A DNA stretch of 11,738 nucleotides from CAWEHT01 sp963808455 (GTDB taxonomy: Bacteria > Chloroflexota > Anaerolineae > CG2-30-64-16): NCBI GenBank assembly GCA_963808455.1, contig CAWEHT010000404.1, forward strand, positions 1-11,738, read 5' to 3'. The translations under genes were made by a program, and so were the position numbers. Within the stretch, counting starts at the first letter, position 1, and each line of letters begins with the position of its first letter. Under the pieces are notes generated by a model, which worked only from the letters and a program-made list of their open reading frames with translations, made no database searches and had not been told where the DNA came from. Below, in pieces: positions 6,238-11,738 of the stretch.

Positions 6238-7761
6238 TCAGGCGGAAACTCCAGAGGCAGGCGCAGCCCCCACCTGGCGCAACAACGCCAGCGCGCCTTC
6301 ATGCAGCACATCGAGGCCATCCTGGGCGATCAGGCCGCAGGTTGACTCATAGTCCCCGCCGCGCTGCTCCTGGCCCGAGATCATATAGCCGATGTCGCCG
6401 TTGCATTGCTGCAACGTGATCAGGTTCTGGCCCAGCGTGCTGCCGCGGAGCGCCAGCGAGGTCTCGAGGCCGGTTTCAGCCGGCAGCCCGATCAGGCAGG
6501 TGTCGTTGATCCTCACGGCCTGCAGATGGACGGGAAGCTGCTTGGCGGCGATTTCCACGCGCGTGGGCAGGTACCATTCGTCAAGCATCTTCTTCATCCA
6601 GTGGAACCGGTTGTACTGGTCGGTCATGCGCTTCATTTCGATGATGGAAACGCCGCCGCGCAGCGCCGCTTTGATCTTGAGGCCCCATTCATCGCGGATC
6701 TCCCAGGCCACCCGTGCATTGTCGGGCACATCGCCCCTCATGGGCAGGTCGAGCCAGCCGGTCTTCACCTGCAAAGTCTGGAGTGGCCTGAACTCGGCCT
6801 TGCCAAGCGCGCCGAAGGCCGCGGCCGCGACCCCCTCGCCCATTTCCCGCACGTCCCGCTGCAGGTCCTGCAGGTCTACCGCGGCCAGAGAGCCGTCCGG
6901 GCCATAGGGCGTATCGGCCCAGTTCAGCTTGCCCGGAAGGTGCGCGAAGGTGGTGGTCTCCCTCGGCGCCAGGTTGCACTGCGGGCCCTCCCCGAAGAGG
7001 TGGATACCCCCGCGTGCGCGGTCCAGCCAGCGCCGCGCGGCCCCCGGGTAGTCAGTCGCATAGGCGTTGGGGTTGGCGCTGTTCATCAGGTGCGGATGCG
7101 CGGCGAAGCGGATCATGCCGCCCAGCGGGCGCCCCGCCAGGTCCTCGAAGGCCAGGAGCTGGGCCAGGGGATCGACCGGGTTGTCATAGTAGATGGGCTC
7201 GGCCAGCCACGCCGGTTCGGGGAAGTCAGGCCCGAACCAACGGTGCAGCCGCTCGCGGATCAGATGGTTGGCCCGCGCGCCGCGCGGCCCTTCGTCCTTA
7301 TAGCCATACCAGTTGGTAATGTTGGCCACATCGTCGTTGATCCATTTGCGCCGGCAAAGGCTGTATCGGTTCCCCACGTCGGCAGCCACACAGGCCATCC
7401 GCGCGGGGACTGCCCCGGCCACTGCCTCGCGCGACGCGTTGGTCAGGCAGGCGGTCAGCAGGCCGATTGGGAACATATGGGCCACATAGTCTTCGTAGGT
7501 CGGCGCCGCATGGTTGTGGGTGCTGTGGAAGATGATCGCTTCGACGGGCAAGCCAAGCGCCTGCGCCATCCCCTCCCGGATCTCGCTGCAGGCGCAGCGG
7601 GGCCACTGCCCGAAATCCAGCGACACGAGCAGCAGCCTCTCGCCGTCCGTCTCCAAGTACATGGCGACTGCCTCCAGCGGGTCGCCCGGAGTGAACGGCA
7701 GCAAGGGCTGGAACGTCCCATCGGTTCCCGATCTGGCAAACCCGACTTTGCCCGCGGTCAT
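6238..7761 (-). CDS. Neutral/alkaline ceramidase-like protein (putative metal-dependent hydrolase)
   Basis: This 507-residue protein resembles the N-terminal catalytic domain of the neutral/alkaline (non-lysosomal) ceramidase family, zinc amidases that split N-acyl sphingosines. Family-like motifs appear in order: STHNHAAP (80-87), with two His as in the ceramidase THTHS motif; FAAHPHLMNSANPN (219-232), like the HPTSM-NTN stretch with its zinc-binding His; ATDYPGAA (235-242); and FGEGPQCNLAP (256-266), like the NAGNLSP stretch that carries the nucleophilic Ser in Pseudomonas ceramidase. By my recalled alignment that Ser is Gly here, and the C-terminal Ig-like domain is absent, so the reaction may differ from ceramide hydrolysis. 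There is no signal peptide, whereas true bacterial ceramidases are secreted. The ATG is preceded by GGGAGG and overlaps the stop of URO-D gene 2 as ATGA, so the two are translationally coupled. Confidence 0.72.
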   Translation of the reverse strand: MTAGKVGFARSGTDGTFQPLLPFTPGDPLEAVAMYLETDGERLLLVSLDFGQWPRCACSEIREGMAQALGLPVEAIIFHSTHNHAAPTYEDYVAHMFPIGLLTACLTNASREAVAGAVPARMACVAADVGNRYSLCRRKWINDDVANITNWYGYKDEGPRGARANHLIRERLHRWFGPDFPEPAWLAEPIYYDNPVDPLAQLLAFEDLAGRPLGGMIRFAAHPHLMNSANPNAYATDYPGAARRWLDRARGGIHLFGEGPQCNLAPRETTTFAHLPGKLNWADTPYGPDGSLAAVDLQDLQRDVREMGEGVAAAAFGALGKAEFRPLQTLQVKTGWLDLPMRGDVPDNARVAWEIRDEWGLKIKAALRGGVSIIEMKRMTDQYNRFHWMKKMLDEWYLPTRVEIAAKQLPVHLQAVRINDTCLIGLPAETGLETSLALRGSTLGQNLITLQQCNGDIGYMISGQEQRGGDYESTCGLIAQDGLDVLHEGALALLRQVGAAPASGVSA

Positions 7762-8892
7762 TTGTCCTCCCTCGGCTCTGAGCCATCCCTCATCAGGCCA
7801 CTGTAGGCCAGCGAGGCCTCAACCAACGCGTCCACGTTCTCCAATTTGGTACCGGCCCCAACGCCTCCGCCGGGGCACAGCACGAAGTGTCCCCGTCTGC
7901 CGGCTGCCTCGATGCAGCGTCTGGCCTCCCGCAGGACATCCGCCGGGGCACCGTTGACCATCACCCGGATCGGGTCGACATTGCCGGCCAGGTCCACTGT
8001 GGGGCCCAGCAACTCGCGCACGCGCCTGATGTCGAGGCGCGGGCTGAAAGCGTTGAACATATCGATCCCAAGGTCTGCGACCTTGGCCAGGTTGTGGTAG
8101 TTGAAGTCGCCGTCGCTGTGGAACATGATGTACGCTTGCGGGAAAGCGCGGATGATGGCGCCGGTGTGCCGGACGATGAACTCGTCGAACTGGTCGGGGC
8201 CGAAATAGGCCGCGTAATCGTCGCCCAGGTCCAGCACGGGCATGGGGCCGCCAAAGCGACGTATGCGCCAGTCGATCCACACGAGGCACGTGTCGACGAT
8301 GATCGCCATCAGCTTGTGGACCATCCTGGCGTCGGTCTTGGTGGCGATGAAGAACTCGGTCGGGCCCATCAACAGAGCCGCGATGTCCGCCGGCCCCATC
8401 GAGCCATAGTCAACAGTTACAGGGATCCCGGTCTCGTCCGACCTCCGCAGAAAGTGCTCGGTGCACCCCACGACAGCGCCCATCAAGCCGCCTGCGCCGA
8501 GCCTGGGCGGGCGCAGACGGTTGAACGTCAGACTCACTGAAAATGCAAGGTCTGATCATCGGCGCAGAGCGCCATGCCCAGTGCACGTCAACCTGGCCGA
8601 GGGCGGAGGCTTCAATACAGGGGTAGTAGAAGGGCATCACCGGCACCAGGCCGGCGAAGCGCCGATACACGGCTACCTGCGCCTGCCACTGCGCCTCAAA
8701 ATCGCGGTAATACTGGTCCGAGGTGATGCCGGCGATCTCCATTTGCAGCACGGCATCCACCATCAGGTTGATCGGCACGATCTCCGGCTGCTGCCCGCGC
8801 AGCACGGCGGCCAAGGCCTCGGCATTTCGGGCCGCAAAGTCGGCCGGGATCTGATAACGGATTGGGCTGGTCGCATCGGCTGTCAGCTGCAT
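7758..8892 (-). CDS. URO-D superfamily protein 2 (frameshifted)
   Basis: A second member of the uroporphyrinogen decarboxylase/methyltransferase superfamily, clearly divergent from the copy at 5100-6171. The N-terminal part (ATG at 8892, GAGGAT upstream) covers residues up to about PCIEASALGQVDVHW. The rest, from about 8555 to 7758, is in another frame and contains GSMGPADIAALLMGPTEFF, MFHSDGDFNYH, DLAGNVDP, FVLCPGGGVGAGT and LENVDALVEA, all typical of the family. HSD stands where MtaA-type enzymes have HxC, and the Cys lies just before PGGG rather than inside it, so metal binding is uncertain. The span of 1135 bases is 3n+1. It could come from one inserted base or, as the middle 12 codons suggest, from two lost bases; repaired length is about 378 residues. 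It follows the DppC-like gene by 10 bases. Confidence 0.8.
8534..8590 (-). other. Frameshift zone in URO-D gene 2, possibly two lesions
   Basis: The N-terminal frame becomes unlike the family after about 8590 and the downstream frame is open only from 8555. Between them the third frame reads MALCADDQTLHF, which is more protein-like than either neighbour. Two single-base losses, near 8570-8590 and 8536-8555, would join all three segments into one frame. Confidence 0.55.
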
Positions 8893-8902
8893 GGCACCAT
8901 CC

Positions 8903-9730
8903 TCACGCCGGCGTCCGCGCCAAGGTCTCGTTGATGGCTTCGCCGAGGGCGTTGAACAAGTAAACCGTGGCCACGATCGCCAAGCCGGGAAACACGCCCA
9001 GCCACCAGGCTTCGAACACGTACTGCCGGCCCTCGTTGATCATGGCGCCCCACTCGGGCGCCGGTGGCTGTACTCCCATGCCGATGAAACTCAGGCTGGA
9101 CGCGGTGACCAGGGCAGAGCCCAGGTCCAGAGTGGCCTGCACAATGACGGGGGCGATGAGGTTGGGCAGAATATGCCTGAACAGGATGCGCCGGATGGGC
9201 GCGCCCAGCGCATGGGCTGCCAGGACATACTCGTTTTCTTTCACGCTAATCGTGAGTCCGCGCACGAGACGCGCGTACCAGGGCCACCAGGACACCGAGA
9301 TCGCTATCATGGCATTGCGCAGGTTGGGGCCCAGGACGGCGGTAATGGCCAGCGCCAGGATGAGCGCCGGGAAGGCCAAGAAAATGTCCGCGATACGCAT
9401 GCAGATCTCGTTGACCACGCCCCCGAAGTAGCCGGAAATGGCGCCAAAGATGCCGCCAAAAGTGATCGAGACAAGCAGCACCGCCACGGCAATGCCCACC
9501 GACGTGCGAGTCGCCACGATTAGCCGGCTGAACTGGTCACGGCCCAAGCTATCCGTGCCCAGCCGATACTTTATCGAGGGCGGCGAGAGCTTGTCCTTGA
9601 TGTGCAGATCGAGCGGGTCGTACGGCGCCAGCCATGGCCCGGCCACGGCGACCACGACGACGAGGAGGGTCAATAGGGCCAGGACGATATAGGCGGGGCG
9701 CCGCAAGAAACGTGTCAGAAAAATCTTCAT
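8903..9730 (-). CDS. DppC/OppC-like ABC transporter permease
   Basis: This 275-residue inner-membrane permease belongs to the peptide/nickel/oligopeptide ABC importer family. The N-terminus has a short basic segment and one membrane helix (about 13-34), then the family linker APYDP (35-39), PPSIKYRLGTDSLGRD (50-65) and the periplasmic loop. About five further hydrophobic helices follow. The cytoplasmic EAA loop that docks on the ATPase reads EYVLAAHALGAPIRR at 167-181 and continues to LPN at 190. FIGMGVQPPAPEWGAMI (215-231) is a DppC hallmark. The length is slightly short and the usual LDPR-type C-terminus is missing. It is 24 bases after the DppB-like gene and is followed 10 bases later by a URO-D gene instead of the usual ATPase genes. 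The start has only a weak ribosome binding site. Confidence 0.93.
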   Translation of the reverse strand: MKIFLTRFLRRPAYIVLALLTLLVVVVAVAGPWLAPYDPLDLHIKDKLSPPSIKYRLGTDSLGRDQFSRLIVATRTSVGIAVAVLLVSITFGGIFGAISGYFGGVVNEICMRIADIFLAFPALILALAITAVLGPNLRNAMIAISVSWWPWYARLVRGLTISVKENEYVLAAHALGAPIRRILFRHILPNLIAPVIVQATLDLGSALVTASSLSFIGMGVQPPAPEWGAMINEGRQYVFEAWWLGVFPGLAIVATVYLFNALGEAINETLARTPA

Positions 9731-9754
9731 CGCTTGCCAGCCTGCAAAAGCGGT

Positions 9755-10762
9755 TCACTTGTAGCGGATGCGTGGGTCGAGCGCCACGTAAAGCAGGTTG
9801 ACGACCAGGTTGGTCAGCATATAGACCAGGGCGATAATCAGAGTCACAGTGATCACCGCCGAAAAATCCTGCGCCAGGATGGTCTTGTAGGTGTACCATC
9901 CGATACCCGGGCGGTTGAACACGATCTCCACCAGGAATGCCCCCGCGAGCATATTGCCTGCCAACATGCCGGTGACCGTGACGGCCGCGAGCAGGGCGTT
10001 GGGCAGGGCGTGTCGCAGTAGGACCCGGGTCTCTCCGAGGCCTTTGCCGCGCGCCGTGCGGACGTAGTCCGAGCCCATGGTCTCGAGGATGCTGCAGCGC
10101 ACGAGCTTGATCACGTAGGACGTGCTCGGCAAGGCCAGCGTCACGGCCGGCAAGATGAGGTGGCGAAGAGCGTTGACCAGGATGTCCCAGTTTCCCGTCA
10201 GGATGCTGTCCAGGATGATCGAATGCGTGATGACGGGCGGCGGGTTCATGCCCATCGGCAGGGAGCCCTCAGCCGGCAGCCACCCCAGCCAGTTGTAGAA
10301 CACCAATTGAAAGATGATACCGATCCAGAACACCGGCACAGCGACCCCCAGCACCGACACGCTGTTGACTGCCCGGTCTGGGCCGCGCCCGTGATAGCGG
10401 GCGGCCAGGATGCCGAGGGGATAGCCTACCACGACGCACAAAAAGAACGCGGCCACGGTGAGTTCCAGGCTGGCCGGAAGGAACTCGGCCAGATCAGTGC
10501 GCACCGGCCGGCGGGTAAACATCGACTCCCCGAAGTCTCCGTGCAGGAGCCCGGCCAGGTAGTGCCCGTACTGCTCCGGCAGCGGCCGGTCCAGCCCCAT
10601 CTCGGCCCGAAACTGTTGGACGGCCTCCGGGCTGGCCCGCGAACCTAGCGCCAGGCGAGCCGGGTCGCCGGGCAAGATATGGGAGATGAAGAAGGTGATC
10701 AGGCTGATGCCAAACAGCACGACCACCAGCAGAATGAGACGCCGGACGAGGAAGGTAGACAT
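9755..10762 (-). CDS. DppB/OppB-like ABC transporter permease
   Basis: This 335-residue inner-membrane permease is the partner of the DppC-like protein. It starts with the typical MSTFLVRRLILLVVVLFGIS helix. DPARLALG (33-40) and the loop LPEQYGHYLAGLLHGDFGES (61-80) match the DppB N-terminal pattern. Later come the EAA loop DYVRTARGKGLGETRVLLR (232-250), VEIVFNRPGIGWY (278-290) and the C-terminal ALDPRIRYK (327-335). It forms half of the channel through which the substrate caught by the family 5 binding protein passes. The substrate may be a peptide, but this family also carries oligosaccharides and nickel. The ribosome binding site is weak; the gene is separated from the binding-protein gene by a 108-base gap with a strong hairpin. 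Confidence 0.94.
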   Translation of the reverse strand: MSTFLVRRLILLVVVLFGISLITFFISHILPGDPARLALGSRASPEAVQQFRAEMGLDRPLPEQYGHYLAGLLHGDFGESMFTRRPVRTDLAEFLPASLELTVAAFFLCVVVGYPLGILAARYHGRGPDRAVNSVSVLGVAVPVFWIGIIFQLVFYNWLGWLPAEGSLPMGMNPPPVITHSIILDSILTGNWDILVNALRHLILPAVTLALPSTSYVIKLVRCSILETMGSDYVRTARGKGLGETRVLLRHALPNALLAAVTVTGMLAGNMLAGAFLVEIVFNRPGIGWYTYKTILAQDFSAVITVTLIIALVYMLTNLVVNLLYVALDPRIRYK

Positions 10763-10796
10763 AAGCTAAGAGCCTGTTCGCCGCAGCCGTTGAGCG

Positions 10797-10845
10797 CCGG
10801 CCTGGGGCGTAGCGCAGGGTTTGCGCCGCGCTACGCCGTGGCCGG
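10797..10845 (-). repeat. Strong intergenic hairpin between binding-protein and permease genes
   Basis: Inner arms GGCGTAGCGC (10806-10815) and GCGCTACGCC (10828-10837) pair perfectly over 10 bases around a 12-base loop. Outer arms CCGGCC (10797-10802) and GGCCGG (10840-10845) add 6 pairs across a small internal loop. Neither strand has a T run after it, so it is not a classic intrinsic terminator. Hairpins between a binding-protein gene and its permease gene are known to protect the upstream mRNA and let the binding protein be made in excess, as in malE-malF of E. coli; that role is inferred here. Confidence 0.7.
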
Positions 10846-10870
10846 AGATCGTGATTGAAGGCTACCCCCC

Positions 10871-11738
10871 CTACCTGGACACCGTCATCGTCTCGTAGGG
10901 GATGTACTGATAGCCGTTGCTGATGTTGTAGGAGTAACCCGTGACGTTGGAACGCAAGGCTACCAGGCTCTTGAAGTTGAACGGCTGGAGCATCGGCACG
11001 TCCTGCGCCATGGTGTCGAAGAGTTGTTGGTAAATGCCCTGGCGCTTGGTGCCATCGAACTCGGCGTCGGCGGCGTTGATCAGGCCGTCCACTTTCGGAT
11101 TGAGGTAGTTCGAGTAGTCGCAGCAGCTAGGCGATACGTGGGATGACAAATAATCGTACCACATATAGGACCAGACGTCCGTGAAGTCGGGGCCCATGTT
11201 CGAAAGGTAAGACACGGGGACTTGCGGCGGATTGCCTTGCAGCTTGGCATAGAATTGGCTCTGCTCCACCGATTCGATCTTCATCTGGACGCCGATCTTG
11301 GCCAGATCGGCCTGCCAGTATGCGAGCACGTCGGAGCTGTGCTGGAACAGGCCAGGGTCCTCCACCGTGAACGAGAAGCCGTTCGGCATGCCCACGTCGG
11401 CCAGGAGCTTCTTGGCCTGGTTCAGGTCGAACTTGATGTCGCCGTTCGCCGGCGCGTACCCCGTGACGAACGTCGGGCCCTGGCTGTCAGTGGGGACGCC
11501 CATGCCGTCCGCACCCCATTGATGATCGACTGTGTATCGAAAGACGCCTTCATGGCCTGGCGCACTTTGACGTTGTTGAAGGGCGGGATCTGGTTGTTGA
11601 GATAGACCTGGGCCACGAGCGTCGACGGGAACGCGAAGGTCTGGATATTGCTTTCTTTGCCCAAGGCCGTCCAGTCCTCGACGGTCAGGTCGGTGGCTAT
11701 TTCTGCATCCCCCTTCTCGATCAGCGACCTGGCTGTGG
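10871..11738 (-). CDS. Family 5 extracellular solute-binding protein, C-terminal part (partial, frameshifted)
   Basis: The C-terminal portion of a periplasmic or lipoprotein binding protein of SBP family 5 (DppA/OppA type), which delivers substrate to the permeases. It runs off the right edge, so the signal peptide and N-terminus are missing. From the edge it reads TARSLIEKGDAEIATDLTVE, then NNQIPPFNNVKVRQAMKASF, a clear SBP_bac_5 signature. After a frame break at 11514-11517 come DLNQAKKLLADVGMPNGF, the AYWQADLAKIGVQ region and a normal end at TMTVSR. Adding one G to the run of four restores INGGADGMGVPTDSQGP, matching the conserved stretch after the AMxxAxD helix. Substrate cannot be deduced: peptides, oligosaccharides and nickel are all carried by this family. 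Confidence 0.88.
   Translation of the reverse strand, partial: HSQVADREGGCRNSHRPDRRGLDGLGQRKQYPDLRVPVDARGPGLSQQPDPALQQRQSAPGHEGVFRYTVDHQWGADGMGVPTDSQGPTFVTGYAPANGDIKFDLNQAKKLLADVGMPNGFSFTVEDPGLFQHSSDVLAYWQADLAKIGVQMKIESVEQSQFYAKLQGNPPQVPVSYLSNMGPDFTDVWSYMWYDYLSSHVSPSCCDYSNYLNPKVDGLINAADAEFDGTKRQGIYQQLFDTMAQDVPMLQPFNFKSLVALRSNVTGYSYNISNGYQYIPYETMTVSR
11514..11517 (-). other. Homopolymer frameshift in the binding-protein gene
   Basis: A run of four C on the + strand (GGGG in the coding strand). Five G would give AAT GGG GGT GCG GAC and keep one continuous frame. A missing base in a homopolymer is a common sequencing artefact. Confidence 0.7.

Noticed and set aside
6406..7806. Very long + strand open frame (466 codons)
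   Set aside because: It is antisense to the ceramidase-like gene, which has recognisable motifs and a good ribosome binding site. The + strand translation is low-complexity (rich in Gly, Arg, His, Val, Gln) and motif-free, as expected of a shadow frame in GC-rich DNA.
7887..8540. + strand open frame of 217 codons
   Set aside because: Antisense to URO-D gene 2, with low-complexity composition and no domain signature.
10797..10845. Intergenic hairpin as an intrinsic terminator
   Set aside because: No run of T follows it on either strand, and the permease genes behind it have no obvious promoter of their own.

Overview
The window is GC-rich bacterial DNA in which every gene I can support lies on the minus strand, so transcription runs from right to left. 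The repertoire (an Opp/Dpp-type transporter, two URO-D superfamily proteins, a ceramidase-like protein, an M55 peptidase, a ROK kinase and a SIS protein) resembles the accessory catabolic islands of Planctomycetota, Chloroflexota and similar environmental lineages. That assignment is an impression from gene content, and nothing here identifies the taxon. Several genes carry single-base frame breaks with intact, family-like sequence on both sides. This suggests either indel errors in a metagenomic or long-read assembly, or recent decay.

Layout, right to left in transcription order: a partial family 5 substrate-binding protein (10871 to the right edge); a strong intergenic hairpin (10797-10845); a DppB-like permease (9755-10762); a DppC-like permease (8903-9730); URO-D superfamily protein 2 (7758-8892, frameshifted); a ceramidase-like protein (6238-7761); URO-D superfamily protein 1 (5100-6171, frameshifted); an unrecognised 262-residue protein (4267-5055); an M55 D-aminopeptidase-like protein (3463-4254); a ROK-family sugar kinase (2452-3451, frameshifted); and a GlmS/AgaS-like double-SIS protein (1425-2471). 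Apart from the SBP-permease hairpin gap, the spacings are between a 20-base overlap and about 66 bases, so these ten genes look like one operon whose promoter lies beyond the right edge. No transporter ATPase gene is present.

Behind a 551-base stretch with no supported gene (874-1424) lies a separate unit: a VapBC-like toxin-antitoxin pair (antitoxin 565-813, toxin 147-575) with an 11-base overlap. A run of 9-base repeats upstream of the antitoxin is a plausible autoregulatory operator. The leftmost 146 bases hold nested inverted repeats on a purine-rich + strand, possibly the end of a structured RNA.

How the genes may work together (inference): the Opp-type transporter would import a peptide- or sugar-containing molecule. 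The M55 metallopeptidase would release D-amino acids, and the ceramidase-like protein might cleave an amide or related bond. The ROK kinase would phosphorylate a liberated sugar or amino sugar, and the SIS protein would isomerise or deaminate the sugar phosphate. The role of the two URO-D proteins is unknown. D-aminopeptidase plus amino-sugar-type enzymes plus an oligopeptide importer would fit salvage of muropeptide-like or other N-acylated amino-sugar conjugates. This combination is the most interesting thing in the window.
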